From an uncultured Lachnospiraceae bacterium (GTDB lineage: Bacteria > Bacillota > Clostridia > Lachnospirales > Lachnospiraceae): a stretch of 64,000 nt of DNA. The notes under the pieces are model-generated. The model did not search any database. It saw nothing but the letters and a program-made list of their open reading frames with translations, and was not told the origin of the DNA. Made by a program: the position numbers and the translations under genes. Every line of letters begins with the position of its first letter. Positions within the stretch are counted from its first letter, which is position 1. Location: contig CAMOIJ010000007.1 of NCBI GenBank assembly GCA_946615865.1, positions 1 to 64,000 on the forward strand. The letters run 5' to 3'. Shown piece after piece: positions 17,059 through 26,722 of the stretch.

Positions 17059-17826
17059 TTATTCAGAATCCTTTGCGATCACTTCTTTGGCCAAAGCTCT
17101 GTAAGCCTCTGCGCCGGATGACCGTCTGTCATATACTGTGATCGGTTCTCCATAACTGGGCGCCTCCGCAAGTCGGATATTTCTTGGAATCACCGTCTCA
17201 TAGATATGTTGTTCCACATGTTCCTTGACATTTTCCACGACCTGCGCCGACAGATTCGTTCGTGCGTCAAACATCGTAAACACGATTCCCTCAATATCCA
17301 GTTTCCTGTTAAGCCTCGCCTTTACCAGATTGATCGTGTGGATCAGCTGGCTGAGCCCTTCCAGAGCATAATACTCGCACTGGATCGGCACGATCACGGA
17401 ATCCGCTGCAACCATTGCGTTCACTGTCAAAACATTCAGAGAAGGAGGACAATCCATAATGATGTAATCATAATCATCCTTTATATAGTCCAGCGCATCT
17501 CTGAGAATAAACTCTTTTCTGGGAATTCCGATCAGTTCGATCTCCGAAGCTGCCAAATTGACATTTGACGGTATCAGATCAATGCCTTCCATGACCTTTC
17601 TGACAATGCACTCATTGATCGTACAATCATCGAGCAGAAGCTCATAGATTGTATTCTCCTGGCTGTTCTTATCAACACCGAATCCGCTGGTGCAGTTTCC
17701 CTGAGGATCGATATCCACGACCAGGATCTTTTTCCCTTCTTCAGCGAGCGCCGCAGAGAGATTGATTGCTGTCGTCGTCTTGCCGACGCCTCCCTTTTGA
17801 TTAGCTATTGCTACGATCTTACCCAT
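17059..17826 (-). CDS. parA: Chromosome partitioning ATPase ParA (Soj)
   Basis: A 255-residue ParA/MinD-type ATPase that works with ParB in origin segregation and may regulate DnaA. The deviant Walker A is NQKGGVGKTTTAINLSA, Walker A' is VVDIDPQGNCTSGF, and Walker B is YIIMDCPPSLNVLT. The length is standard and there is no N-terminal HTH, as expected for chromosomal Soj. It is the first gene of the parA-parB pair. The ribosome binding site before the ATG is weak. Confidence 0.95.
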   Translation of the reverse strand: MGKIVAIANQKGGVGKTTTAINLSAALAEEGKKILVVDIDPQGNCTSGFGVDKNSQENTIYELLLDDCTINECIVRKVMEGIDLIPSNVNLAASEIELIGIPRKEFILRDALDYIKDDYDYIIMDCPPSLNVLTVNAMVAADSVIVPIQCEYYALEGLSQLIHTINLVKARLNRKLDIEGIVFTMFDARTNLSAQVVENVKEHVEQHIYETVIPRNIRLAEAPSYGEPITVYDRRSSGAEAYRALAKEVIAKDSE

Positions 17827-17884
17827 TTATTATACCTGATTCTTTCTTTAAACTCCTGTTTTCCGGTTCCTTTCACTGCTGATC

Positions 17885-18454
17885 TCAATAACCCCAGGTC
17901 AAAAGATCCCAGTCCCCGCCATCAGTTCTTCCGAGATACCATTCCCAGTTTCCATAATCGTAATCCGGCTCCCAGGCGTCCCCGCCTTCCACAGGAGAGT
18001 GGAAAGTACTCGTAAAGACAATACACTCATCATATTTGGTATCAACTGCAAGACTATTGATATAACTCAGATTATCTTCACATTTCTGATCATCTGTATA
18101 GCTTAATTCCTTCATGACGCAGCCTTCCCAGGAATTAAACTCCCTGAGAATCACTTCGATTGCCTTATTCATATCATCCTCTGAATACATATCAGAGGTC
18201 TTGTAATCCACCACAAAATCATAAGAAGCCCCGGTCTCCTGGGTTTCCTGCTCAGTTACCTCTGTTTTCTCCTCTTCCTTTGCTTCAGGGACCGCTGCTG
18301 CATCCTCAGCTTCCTTTGTCTCAGAGACCTCTGTTGTCTCCGCAGGCTTTTCTGTATTCTCTGTCTTTTTGCCGCAGCCAGCCATAGCAGGGATCAAAAT
18401 TGCCAGTGCTAGTAAATATATTGCGCTTTGGTTCATAATTTTTGTCATTTTCAT
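17885..18454 (-). CDS. Lipoprotein of unknown function
   Basis: A 189-residue protein with a lipoprotein signal ending PAMAGC, then a Glu/Thr/Lys-rich unstructured linker of about 45 residues. A small C-terminal domain follows (about residues 80-189) with SEDDMNKAIEVILREF, NSWEGCVMKELSYTDDQ and a Trp/Tyr-rich end WEWYLGRTDGGDWDLLTWGY. This domain resembles small extracytoplasmic domains found in clostridial lipoproteins (DUF4829-like), but I am not certain of the family. It lies upstream of parA, probably as its own transcript. Confidence 0.7.
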   Translation of the reverse strand: MKMTKIMNQSAIYLLALAILIPAMAGCGKKTENTEKPAETTEVSETKEAEDAAAVPEAKEEEKTEVTEQETQETGASYDFVVDYKTSDMYSEDDMNKAIEVILREFNSWEGCVMKELSYTDDQKCEDNLSYINSLAVDTKYDECIVFTSTFHSPVEGGDAWEPDYDYGNWEWYLGRTDGGDWDLLTWGY

Positions 18455-18506
18455 AGTGTGCCTCCGTACTGGGTTAATAATCTTCTTATACTATATCATA
18501 TTATGG

Positions 18507-18522
18507 TGTTTCACGTGAAACA
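18507..18522. other. parS site upstream of the lipoprotein gene
   Basis: TGTTTCACGTGAAACA, a perfect match, about 50 bases upstream of the lipoprotein start. Confidence 0.95.
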
Positions 18523-18546
18523 TAGGAGAGAAAATGTGAGTAATAC

Positions 18547-18794
18547 GCAAGAAACGGCATACCCACTGCGTAAAAGACGTTTCTTTCGCGGGGATTCACT
18601 CAAATCTTTTCTTCGCTTCGGAGGGAACCGCTTTTCCAAACTCGACGTCCGCTCCCGATGGACCGGACGTCTCAAACACCTGGGCTTTCGGACGGCAGGA
18701 GCTGCCGTCCTCATTCCCTCCTTCGCTCTGAAATGATTTGGTTCATCCATCCGCTTAAGAAAAGCCTTTTATTTCGGGGTATGCCGTTTCTTGC
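18547..18794 (+). repeat. Palindromic repeat element, copy A
   Basis: A 248-base non-coding element bounded by an 18-base perfect inverted repeat (GCAAGAAACGGCATACCC at 18547-18564 and its complement at 18777-18794). A further imperfect arm pair lies inside. Its core shares ordered blocks with copy B at 18996-19225: GCGGGGATTCAC, GGAGGGAACCG, CTTTCGG, CAGGAGCT, CTCATTCCCTCC and GGTTCATCCATCCGCT. Any open frames here run through the palindrome and are not believable genes. Confidence 0.85.
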
Positions 18795-18867
18795 CAATTC
18801 AATTCCACCCGATCAGTTATCCCTTCCACCATAAGTAGGTTTCTAACAAAACTCACAAAACTCTAAT

Positions 18868-18883
18868 TGTTTCACGTGAAACA
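18868..18883. other. parS site between the two palindromic repeats
   Basis: TGTTTCACGTGAAACA, a perfect match, in the spacer between repeat copies A and B. Confidence 0.95.
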
Positions 18884-18995
18884 CATAACTTAGTCACTCA
18901 TACTTGCTTCGGTTCGGGATAACATATGCGAGGGATGTTTTATACCTGATTATATAGTTTATTTGTATTTAGCATTGGGATTAGATTAAGCGGGT

Positions 18996-19225
18996 GCGGT
19001 AAGTCCTTTTAAAATGCTTTGAATGAGCGGATGGATGAACCAGATCCTTCCTAAGCGGAGGAGGGAATGAGGGCGGAAGCTCCTGACGCCCGAAAGCCAG
19101 CATGTTTGAGCGCCCCGCGGAATGAGGAGCGGGGCGCGAGTTTTGCGAGGCGGTTCCCTCCGCAGCTTAGAGAAGGATCTGCGTGAATCCCCGCGAATTC
19201 AACGTAATTTAAAAGGGCTTGCCGC
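18996..19225 (-). repeat. Palindromic repeat element, copy B
   Basis: A 230-base element in the opposite orientation to copy A. Its ends form a long imperfect inverted repeat: GCGGTAAGTCCTTTTAAAAT at the left and ATTTAAAAGGGCTTGCCGC at the right. Inside, a second hairpin has GAGCGCCCCGCGGA and GGAGCGGGGCGCGAG arms. The core blocks match copy A in order, while the outer arms differ, which suggests compensated divergence of a structured element. Confidence 0.8.
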
Positions 19226-19300
19226 ACAAGTGTAGGATATAAATCCTTTTGCTTATGCAACAAACCCTAATTATCAGTGGGTGTGCCTCCCTCGCGCAGG

Positions 19301-20035
19301 TTACCTAATAGGCTCTTTCGCCGGCGTCCCCGCCTTCCTCGGATACTTAAGAGGAGTAGCAGCCACTTTTTCAATCTTCACCAGTGATCTCTGGTAATCC
19401 GTTCCGGGAAGCGCGAAGAACTCCACCTGAACATTTCCTCCACCGAGTACTTTGATCGCGTTCTTTCCCTGATCGATCTCGCTTTGAACCTGTTCTGTCT
19501 TGTAGGATATGAAATAACCGCCTTTTTTTACAAAGGGCAGACAGTATTCAGAAAGTGTCGACAGATTTGCCACAGCTCTGGAGCAGCAGAAATCCATTTT
19601 TTCGCGGTATTTCTTGTTTCTGGAGAGTTCCTCCGCTCTTGCATGAATGCAAGTGACATTGGAAAGGCCAAGTTTCTGAACTGTGTCCTCAAGAAACCTG
19701 ATTCTCTTGTTGAGGGAATCCACAAGCACTACTTGGATATTAGGAAATACTATAGCAATGGGAAGTCCCGGAAAGCCGGCTCCGGTTCCCAGATCCATAA
19801 GTGTGCATCCTTTGTCTAGTGTTTCACGTGAAACAATTTTAGTGATTGTGAGGCTGTCGAGGAAATGTTTCTCAAATACATCCTTTTCTTCTGTGATCGC
19901 TGTCAGATTCATGACTGCGTTCCATTCCAGAAGGTTTTTATAATATATATCAAAGGATGAGAGCATTTTGTCGTTCAGATCAATGCCGATCTCTGCGGCA
20001 TTCTCTATAAACTCTCTTTTAATGCTTTCAGTCAT
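19301..20035 (-). CDS. rsmG: 16S rRNA (guanine-527-N7)-methyltransferase
   Basis: A 244-residue SAM-dependent enzyme that methylates G527 of 16S rRNA; its loss gives low-level streptomycin resistance. The family signature [11 protein letters not shown] is present, followed by the SAM motif [17 protein letters not shown], then [18 protein letters not shown] and [12 protein letters not shown]. The start overlaps the mnmG stop by 8 bases, so the two are co-transcribed in the usual order. A parS site lies inside the coding sequence. Confidence 0.95.
   Translation of the reverse strand: MTESIKREFIENAAEIGIDLNDKMLSSFDIYYKNLLEWNAVMNLTAITEEKDVFEKHFLDSLTITKIVSRETLDKGCTLMDLGTGAGFPGLPIAIVFPNIQVVLVDSLNKRIRFLEDTVQKLGLSNVTCIHARAEELSRNKKYREKMDFCCSRAVANLSTLSEYCLPFVKKGGYFISYKTEQVQSEIDQGKNAIKVLGGGNVQVEFFALPGTDYQRSLVKIEKVAATPLKYPRKAGTPAKEPIR
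19820..19835. other. parS site inside rsmG
   Basis: TGTTTCACGTGAAACA, a perfect match. It codes for part of KIVSRETL in RsmG, so both constraints act on the same bases. Confidence 0.95.
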
Positions 20036-21944
20036 TGTCTGTATCCTTTCCTGCCTGTTCTGTCTTTTGCTGTACTTTGTACTTTTCCATATAGATCAGC
20101 AGCACAGCGATATCGGCCGGTGTGACTCCAGACAGACGGGAAGCCTGTCCGATTGAAGAAGGCCTGAATTCTTTGAGTTTCTGCCTCGCTTCAAGACGAA
20201 GGCTTCCGACATCGTTATAATCGATGTTTGCAGGAATTTTCCTGTTTTCCATCTTGTCGAACTGCTCAACCTGCCTCTTTTGTCTGGCAATATATCCCTC
20301 ATAGCGGATATTGATCTCCACCTGTTCAGTAACTTCCTTGGGAAGCGGCTTTCTGTCAGGATCAAGACCCGCCACCTGCTCATAGCCGAGTTCCGGTCTG
20401 CACATAAGCTCTGCAAGAGAGCAGGCTGTCTTAAGGTCAGCAGAATTATGAGCGCGCAGATATTCCTGATTTTCTCTCGCGGCGCCGATTCTGATGCTCT
20501 TGAGTCTTGCGATCTCATCATTTATCATTTTTTCTTTAGCGCAGACATGATCGTACTGCTCCTGCGTAATGAGTCCGACTCTGTAACCATACTTTCGAAG
20601 TCTCAGATCCGCATTGTCTTGTCTTAGAAGAAGCCTGTACTCAGCGCGGGAAGTCATCATTCTGTAAGGTTCTCTGTTGTCCTTGGTCACAAGGTCGTCG
20701 ATCAGAACGCCGATGTAAGCTTCCGATCTCTTAAGTACAAGAGGCTCTTTGCCGAGGATCTTCATAGCGGCATTGATTCCGGCCATCAGTCCCTGCGCGG
20801 CAGCTTCCTCATATCCGCTGCTGCCGTTGAACTGACCGGCACAGAAGAGTCCGTCCACATTTCTGGTCTCAAGAGTAAGTTTTAAGAGATTCGCGTTGAT
20901 GCAGTCATATTCGATGGCGTAGGCGTTCTTGACGATCACGCAATTTTCCAGTCCCGGAACAGTCCTGTACATTCTCTGCTGAACATCATCGGGCATTGAA
21001 GAGGACATTCCGTCCACATACACTTCGTTGGTGCCGCGTCCCTCAGGTTCAATAAAGACCTGATGTCTTGTCTTTTCCGCGAACTTTACTACCTTGTCCT
21101 CAATGGAAGGGCAATATCTGGGACCAGTTCCCTCGATAATGCCTGCGTAAATAGGAGAGCGGTCTATATTTTGACGGATGATCGCGTGTGTCTCTTCGTT
21201 TGTATAGGTCAAAAAGCAGGGGACCTGTTCGATCTGGACATCCGCGGGATCCGTAGAATAGGAGAAGGGAATTACCACTTTATCTCCCTCCTGGATCGTC
21301 ATTTTGGAGTAATCGAGGGACCTTCCGTCCATTCTTGCCGGTGTACCTGTCTTAAATCTGCGCAGCGGGATCCCTATTCCATTCAGGGAATCTTTGAGGC
21401 CTGTAGATCTCTGCATTCCGCTGGGACCGGTCTCCGTAATGGATTCCCCGACGAGGCATCTGGCGTTAAGATATGTGCCGGTGCATATGATCGCGGCCAC
21501 ACAGCGATAAACAGTTCCTGTGTGAATCCTTACTCCGGTAACTCTGCCTTCCTCTGTCAGAATTTCCGTGACTTCCGCCTGCCGGATCGTGAGATTCTCC
21601 TGTTTCTCAAGAACCTGCCTCATCGCCTTGGAATATTCGGCCTTATCCGCCTGTGTCCTCAGGGAGTGAACCGCAGGTCCCTTGGATACATTGAGCATCT
21701 TGGACTGAATAAAAGTCTTATCTATGTTTTTGCCCATCTCGCCGCCAAGGGCGTCAATCTCTCTTACCAGGTGCCCCTTAGAAGAGCCTCCTATATGAGG
21801 GTTGCAAGGCATCATAGCGATGCTGTCAACGTTCATTGTAAAGATCACAGTCTTAAGTCCGAGCCTGCTGCAGGCCAGTGCGGCTTCAACGCCCGCATGA
21901 CCGGCTCCGATCACGCACACCTGTGTATCAATGTGGTATTCCAT
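20028..21944 (-). CDS. mnmG: tRNA uridine-5-carboxymethylaminomethyl modification enzyme MnmG (GidA)
   Basis: A 638-residue FAD protein that, with MnmE, installs (carboxymethyl)aminomethyl groups at the wobble uridine of several tRNAs. The N-terminal FAD-binding motif is [21 protein letters not shown], followed by [20 protein letters not shown]. The conserved [20 protein letters not shown] lies in mid-protein and the helical C-terminal domain ends at [16 protein letters not shown]. Length is normal. It lies 47 bases after mnmE and overlaps rsmG. Confidence 0.97.
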   Translation of the reverse strand: MEYHIDTQVCVIGAGHAGVEAALACSRLGLKTVIFTMNVDSIAMMPCNPHIGGSSKGHLVREIDALGGEMGKNIDKTFIQSKMLNVSKGPAVHSLRTQADKAEYSKAMRQVLEKQENLTIRQAEVTEILTEEGRVTGVRIHTGTVYRCVAAIICTGTYLNARCLVGESITETGPSGMQRSTGLKDSLNGIGIPLRRFKTGTPARMDGRSLDYSKMTIQEGDKVVIPFSYSTDPADVQIEQVPCFLTYTNEETHAIIRQNIDRSPIYAGIIEGTGPRYCPSIEDKVVKFAEKTRHQVFIEPEGRGTNEVYVDGMSSSMPDDVQQRMYRTVPGLENCVIVKNAYAIEYDCINANLLKLTLETRNVDGLFCAGQFNGSSGYEEAAAQGLMAGINAAMKILGKEPLVLKRSEAYIGVLIDDLVTKDNREPYRMMTSRAEYRLLLRQDNADLRLRKYGYRVGLITQEQYDHVCAKEKMINDEIARLKSIRIGAARENQEYLRAHNSADLKTACSLAELMCRPELGYEQVAGLDPDRKPLPKEVTEQVEINIRYEGYIARQKRQVEQFDKMENRKIPANIDYNDVGSLRLEARQKLKEFRPSSIGQASRLSGVTPADIAVLLIYMEKYKVQQKTEQAGKDTDND

Positions 21945-21991
21945 ACTCTGCCAAATCCTTCCAAACTAGTTTGTTATATCTAACTATACTT

Positions 21992-23440
21992 TTATTTACC
22001 CATACAGAATTTAGAGAAGATCTCCTCTACAAGATCATCCTCCACAGCTTCTCCCAGGATCGTCCCCAGAACACGGTAAGCATTCATAAGGTCGATGGAG
22101 AAAAAGTCTTCACTCATTCCGTTGTTTATGCTGTCTTCTACAAGACATATGGAGTCGAGCGCTTCCTGAACAGCTCCTTTGTGTCTGAGATTGCTGATGA
22201 AAATCTCATTCTTCTGCGCGATCTCTCCAGTGTGGAACATCTCGGAGATGAAATCTCCCAGTTCCTTTGTTCCTTCTCCCGTCTGAAGAGAGCAGAAGAG
22301 AAGAGGAGGGCACTCCGCTCCCTTAGAAGTGAACAGAGCTTTGACATCTTCCTCTTTCACGCCGGAGGACAGATCCGTCTTATTCATAAGAAGGATACAC
22401 TTCTTGCCTTCTTCCATCTTATTGATGATTCTTGCGGCGATCTCTTCATCTTCAGAGGAAAGAGCCCTTGAACTGTCGATCACGAACAGGATCAGATCAG
22501 CACTGTCGAGGGCCTTCTGAGCTCTGTCTACGCCGATCTGTTCAACTTTATCATGGGTTTTCCTGATTCCCGCTGTATCTGTCAGGTGAAGAAGGACGCC
22601 TCCCACTCTGACTGTCTCACTGAGAGTATCGCGCGTTGTACCTGCTATATCAGTGACGATGGCTCTTTCTTCTCCGGCCAGGTGATTCAATAGAGAAGAT
22701 TTTCCTACATTAGGCCTGCCCACAATAGCTGTCCTTATTCCATCCTTTAAGATTCTTCCCTCTTCAGCGTGGGAGAGAAGAGATCTCATCTCTTTTTCCA
22801 GATCCTGACAGACCGACATCAGTTTGTCCGTATAGCCGTCAAGACTGTAATTCTCCGGATCGTCCAGCGCGGATTCAATAAAGGCGATCTCATAGAGGAT
22901 CTTCTCTCTGAGTTCCCTGATCCTGGCAGATACAGCGCCCTCAAGCTGAGCAGCTGATGATTTTCTGGCAAATTCATTTTCGGAAGAGATCAGGTCCATG
23001 ACCGCTTCAGCTCTGGCGAGGTCGATTCTTCCCCCAAGAAACGCTCTTTTAGTAAATTCACCGGGTTCAGCCAGTCTCGCGCCGGATTTAAGCACCAACT
23101 CAAGAATACGGTTCATAAGGAACATACCGCCGTGAGTGTTGATCTCCACTGTATCCTCGGTCGTATAACTGTGGGGGGACTTCATCCAGGAGAGCATGAC
23201 TTCATCTATGAGACTTTCTTCACCGTTTTCATCAGTCTCTACTATATAGCCGAATCGGATCGTACCGGGACGCCACTCAGAAATATCAGTTCTATTCTTT
23301 GCGGGAGTGCGGTATAGTTTGGATCCGACTGCTGCCGCATCGGGACCGCTTATCCTGATTATTCCTATTCCCGCTTCAGACATGGCTGTCGCGATCGCCG
23401 CGATCGTATCTGCCTGAACATGATCATACATAAGAGCCAT
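21992..23440 (-). CDS. mnmE: tRNA modification GTPase MnmE
   Basis: A 482-residue GTPase, partner of MnmG. The N-terminal formyl-tetrahydrofolate-binding domain begins ADTIAAIATAMSEAGIGIIR. The inserted G domain has GRPNVGKSSLLNHL, a DIAGTTRDTL switch I, DTAGIR and MNKTDL. The protein ends FSKFCMGK, the CxGK end found in active MnmE. Start choice is uncertain: ATG at 23440 is used, but a GTG three codons earlier and an ATG three codons later are also in frame. A terminator separates it from jag, so it may have its own promoter. Confidence 0.96.
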   Translation of the reverse strand: MALMYDHVQADTIAAIATAMSEAGIGIIRISGPDAAAVGSKLYRTPAKNRTDISEWRPGTIRFGYIVETDENGEESLIDEVMLSWMKSPHSYTTEDTVEINTHGGMFLMNRILELVLKSGARLAEPGEFTKRAFLGGRIDLARAEAVMDLISSENEFARKSSAAQLEGAVSARIRELREKILYEIAFIESALDDPENYSLDGYTDKLMSVCQDLEKEMRSLLSHAEEGRILKDGIRTAIVGRPNVGKSSLLNHLAGEERAIVTDIAGTTRDTLSETVRVGGVLLHLTDTAGIRKTHDKVEQIGVDRAQKALDSADLILFVIDSSRALSSEDEEIAARIINKMEEGKKCILLMNKTDLSSGVKEEDVKALFTSKGAECPPLLFCSLQTGEGTKELGDFISEMFHTGEIAQKNEIFISNLRHKGAVQEALDSICLVEDSINNGMSEDFFSIDLMNAYRVLGTILGEAVEDDLVEEIFSKFCMGK

Positions 23441-23510
23441 AATCCCCACAGACCCCTTTCTAATTAGTCTTTATCAAAAATCAGCATACAATAAACTTCT
23501 GACAAAAGAA

Positions 23511-23545
23511 AGAGCCGGGCACTTTTTCGATAAGTACCCGGCTCT
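23511..23545 (-). terminator. Terminator after jag
   Basis: The arms AGAGCCGGGTAC and GTGCCCGGCTCT on the minus strand are followed by TTTCTTTTG. The hairpin ends the rpmH-to-jag transcript before mnmE. Confidence 0.85.
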
Positions 23546-23567
23546 GAATCTTTTGAATAATGCCGTA

Positions 23568-24767
23568 TTATTCCTCGCTCTCAGGCTTGGAATTATTCTC
23601 CGCGGAACGATCTGAACCACGGCGGTTATCCTTGGATCCGCGATAATCGCGTCCTTTTCTTCCACGGCCGTTTCTGCCTCTGCCGTTTCTGCCGCGGCCG
23701 CCCTTTTCAAAGCGCTCTTCCTTAAGAAGATCTTCGCCGTTCTCATCCTTTTTGAGAGCTACTACGACCTTTCTGTAGGGCTCTTCACCCTCACTGTAAG
23801 TTGTGATGAACTTCTCATCCTGCAGTGCGGAGTGGATGATCCTTCTCTCATAAGGATTCATGGGCTCAAGGGCCACAGGCTGTCTTGTTCTCTTTACCTT
23901 GAAAGCAATATTCTTGGCAAGATTTTCAAGAGTTTTCTTTCTTCTCTCTCTGTAGTTCTCAGTATCGGCCTTAACATGGATATAACCGTCTACATCCTTA
24001 TTAACTACAAGAGATACGAGATACTGAAGAGAATCGAGAGTCTGACCTCTCTTGCCGATCAAAACGCCCATATCGTCACCTTCCATATTGACGGTGAGAA
24101 TACCGGTCTCTTTCTGATACTCCTCGCTGATATCCACATTCATATCCATGGTCTTGAAGACGCCAACAAGGAAATCGTGCGCTGCCTTTTTGATCTCGGC
24201 GATCTTTTCATCCGTAAGCTGGGGGATGACCGCTTTCTTTTTGGGAGCGGGAGCAGCCTTCTCTTCAACAGGAGCAGCTGAAGCAACTGCGGCAGGAGAC
24301 TCTACCTCGGCCTTTTTGGGAGCAGAAGATTTTTTCTTATTCTTCTTATTGTTCTTCTTGCCCTCTTTATCCTTTTCTTTCAGTTCCTTCTTCTCAGTCT
24401 TCTCGGCGTCCTTCTTTTCAGACTTGACTTCTTTTTCAGCCTTTTTGGAAGCCTTTGTCTCTTCTTTGGCTGCAGGCGCTGAATCCTTGATTTCCTTCTT
24501 TTCGGGAGACTTGCCGTTAAGTTCCTTCTGGATCTTCTTCTCAGCTTTACCGATCACATCATCCAGAATTGCCTGCGTAGCATCCGCGGCGTCTTTAACT
24601 CTGGCCTTAATGATAGCAGGCTTAGCGCCGATACCGAGAAATCCGGATTTTTCTCTCTGCACCACTATATAATCCAGACGATTACTGGTCACAGATAATC
24701 TCTGGCAGGCTGTGGTAATGGCGTCATCCACAGTCTTCTCTGTAATTTCGATATATTCCTGGGACAT
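23568..24767 (-). CDS. jag: RNA-binding protein Jag (KhpB) with RG-rich tail
   Basis: A 399-residue RNA-binding protein. The Jag_N domain (about 1-58) ends SGFLGIGAKPAIIKARV. A long Lys/Glu/Ala-rich linker (about 75-195) follows. The KH domain holds MGVLIGKRGQTLDSLQYL and the R3H domain holds NPYERRIIHSALQDE. Beyond the usual end there is a basic tail with repeats of NGRGR and related RG units. KhpB proteins pair with KhpA to bind many RNAs and affect cell division and envelope growth. The gene lies 3 bases after yidC. Confidence 0.93.
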   Translation of the reverse strand: MSQEYIEITEKTVDDAITTACQRLSVTSNRLDYIVVQREKSGFLGIGAKPAIIKARVKDAADATQAILDDVIGKAEKKIQKELNGKSPEKKEIKDSAPAAKEETKASKKAEKEVKSEKKDAEKTEKKELKEKDKEGKKNNKKNKKKSSAPKKAEVESPAAVASAAPVEEKAAPAPKKKAVIPQLTDEKIAEIKKAAHDFLVGVFKTMDMNVDISEEYQKETGILTVNMEGDDMGVLIGKRGQTLDSLQYLVSLVVNKDVDGYIHVKADTENYRERRKKTLENLAKNIAFKVKRTRQPVALEPMNPYERRIIHSALQDEKFITTYSEGEEPYRKVVVALKKDENGEDLLKEERFEKGGRGRNGRGRNGRGRKGRDYRGSKDNRRGSDRSAENNSKPESEE

Positions 24768-24770
24768 ATA

Positions 24771-26084
24771 TTATCCTTTCCCGCCCTGCTTCTTTGAGGA
24801 GGAATTATCCGCGTCATTGAAGCTGCTGACCATATTGGCTTTTGCTGCAAGGCTTCCGGACTTATATTTTTTGCCGTTTGTCTGACGGGCCTGCTGGGCC
24901 TTTCTCTCAGAATCAGAACTGACAGAAGTGCTGGACTTATCCTTCATTCTTCTTGTATTCATGGAAGAATAAGTGTTCATAGTACTGCTGCTTACACGGT
25001 TCTTGTCCTTCTTGCCTTCCTTAGCTTCCTTTTCCTTCATCTTCTCGAGATTCTTCTCGACCATAGCGTCAATATCCATCTTGTCGATCTGTTTATTGAT
25101 GACAACCTGCTGGATGCAGCGGATCACTGCACCGGTGATCCAGTAAAGGCCCATACCATTGGGAAGACTCCAGCAGAAGAATGCAGACATGATAGGCATC
25201 ATGACGTTCATTGACTTCATGGTGTTATTCATCTGGTCATTTCCATCCTGTGATTCAGGCTGGGGCATCAGAGCAACATTCAGATACTGCGTGACTGCCG
25301 CGAGAACCGGGATGATGAGCGCTACGATCACAAGAATATATGTCTTACTCTGCATCGCCTCTTTGAACAGGGAGGAGGGGGAGTTAGCCATATTGAGGCC
25401 AAGGAAACTATTGTATCTTGTAAGACTTGTGACTGTATTTGCGATATCGCTCTTAAGATCAGCGAAATTCTCAGTCAGTGCTGTCCAGTCAGCGCTGTTG
25501 AACTTGTTGAGAACGTCGATGAAAGTATTTTGCACATATTCTGTGACGCCGTTTAAATAGCTTTCGTTTTCAAACTGCTTCTGGAAAAATCTGGCAGCAG
25601 TGGTTGCTTTAAGATAATCACCCGCATTTGCCGCGATCAGTTCGTCTACAAGGGGGAAGAACACCTGCTTGACCATAGGAACATATGCGGGAATGTTGTA
25701 GAACACCCTGTAAAGAGCAAGCAGGATAGGCATCTGGATGATGAGCTGGACGCAGCTGCCGGTAGCAGATACGCCGTACTTGCCGTATACTTCCTTGATC
25801 TCAGCCTGCTGTCTCTCCATTGACTCGGGATCCTTGCGGCCTTCATATTTCTTATTGATCTTGTTCAGCTCCGGCTGCATCTTGCGCTGAAGCTTGGAAA
25901 ACTTCTGCTGCTTGACCGTGAGCGGCAGCATGGCCATATAGATCAGTATGGTCATGATGATGATAGCCAGACCGATGTTAGGAATGCCTATTTTGTTGAG
26001 AACGAAGAAAATGCCGTTCATGAACATTCCGAGAAGACTGGCTATAGGTCCGATGATCATTCCGTTGGACTTAGTAAGTAACAT
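24771..26084 (-). CDS. yidC: Membrane protein insertase YidC
   Basis: A 437-residue inner-membrane insertase of the YidC/Oxa1 family. The hydrophobic core has the conserved SCVQLIIQMPILLALYRVFY segment and later membrane spans at YILVIVALIIPVLAAV and MPIMSAFFCWSLPNGMGLYW. The charged cytosolic loop between the first two spans is KLQRKMQPELNKINKKYEGR. There is no lipobox at the N-terminus, and the C-terminal 90 residues are Lys/Ser-rich and probably disordered, as in ribosome-contacting tails. It follows yidD by 46 bases. Confidence 0.95.
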   Translation of the reverse strand: MLLTKSNGMIIGPIASLLGMFMNGIFFVLNKIGIPNIGLAIIIMTILIYMAMLPLTVKQQKFSKLQRKMQPELNKINKKYEGRKDPESMERQQAEIKEVYGKYGVSATGSCVQLIIQMPILLALYRVFYNIPAYVPMVKQVFFPLVDELIAANAGDYLKATTAARFFQKQFENESYLNGVTEYVQNTFIDVLNKFNSADWTALTENFADLKSDIANTVTSLTRYNSFLGLNMANSPSSLFKEAMQSKTYILVIVALIIPVLAAVTQYLNVALMPQPESQDGNDQMNNTMKSMNVMMPIMSAFFCWSLPNGMGLYWITGAVIRCIQQVVINKQIDKMDIDAMVEKNLEKMKEKEAKEGKKDKNRVSSSTMNTYSSMNTRRMKDKSSTSVSSDSERKAQQARQTNGKKYKSGSLAAKANMVSSFNDADNSSSKKQGGKG

Positions 26085-26130
26085 TGAATCCTCCTTCGGG
26101 ATTAGTCAAAATACTGCCTTGAGGCAGTTT

Positions 26131-26343
26131 TCAGGGTACAGGATCATATCCTCCGTGAGAAAAAGGATTACATCTGAGAATTCTCCACATAGCAAGCAGT
26201 CCTCCCTTGAGGGCCCCGTACTTTTCCACTGCTTCCAGTCCATACTGGGAGCATGTGGGAATATAAGGGCATTTCGTGCTCTTAAGAGGAGAGAGATATT
26301 TCTGGTAGAATTTAATCAGCCATATCATTGTTTTTTTTGCCAT
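26131..26343 (-). CDS. yidD: Membrane protein insertion efficiency factor YidD
   Basis: A 70-residue protein with the family signature [20 protein letters not shown] and [17 protein letters not shown], ending [13 protein letters not shown]. It acts near YidC and the membrane. Its start lies inside the end of rnpA (32-base overlap), the standard arrangement. Confidence 0.95.
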   Translation of the reverse strand: MAKKTMIWLIKFYQKYLSPLKSTKCPYIPTCSQYGLEAVEKYGALKGGLLAMWRILRCNPFSHGGYDPVP

Positions 26344-26662
26344 AGATTCCAGCCTTTCCCGCCAAATGCAGAAGCGCGCCCTCTATCCTGTGATAGTCGG
26401 CCCCTTTAGCCCTGGACCGCGCCACGACTACCATATCCAAACCACTATTGAACATCTGCTCATGCAGTCGATAACTTTCGCGGATCAATCTTGTGATCCT
26501 GTGTCTGACGACGCTGTTTCCCACCTTCTTGCTCACTGAGATCCCGATCCTGTTCTTTCCCATATCATTTCCACACACATACAGGACAAGATCGCGATTC
26601 ACATATGATTTTCCGGTGTTATAGCATTTTCTGAAATCATCGTTTTTCTTCAGAGATTCCAT
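26312..26662 (-). CDS. rnpA: Ribonuclease P protein component
   Basis: A 116-residue basic protein that binds RNase P RNA and helps mature tRNA 5' ends. The N-terminus [19 protein letters not shown] and the RNR-like motif [20 protein letters not shown] are typical. The ATG at 26662 was chosen; a GTG two codons upstream is possible. It follows rpmH with a hairpin between, which would lower its expression relative to rpmH. Confidence 0.95.
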   Translation of the reverse strand: MESLKKNDDFRKCYNTGKSYVNRDLVLYVCGNDMGKNRIGISVSKKVGNSVVRHRITRLIRESYRLHEQMFNSGLDMVVVARSRAKGADYHRIEGALLHLAGKAGIYGKKNNDMAD

Positions 26663-26688
26663 TCTCACATTACCCTAAACAAAACAAA

Positions 26689-26712
26689 GAAAGCCACATT
26701 GCTGCGGCTTTC
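26689..26712 (-). terminator. Hairpin between rpmH and rnpA
   Basis: The stem GAAAGCC/GGCTTTC on the minus strand is followed by TTTGTTTTG. A partial terminator here would explain the usual excess of rpmH over rnpA transcripts. Confidence 0.65.
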
Positions 26713-26722
26713 AGGTTGTCTG

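Noticed and set aside
18428..19263. Several 60-100 codon frames in the parS/palindrome region
   Set aside because: They run across the two palindromic elements, change frame between copies, and lack ribosome binding sites.
16841..19835. The four repeated 16-mers as a CRISPR array or operator family
   Set aside because: They are exact parS sites, irregularly spaced by 345 to 1,651 bases, next to parA-parB.
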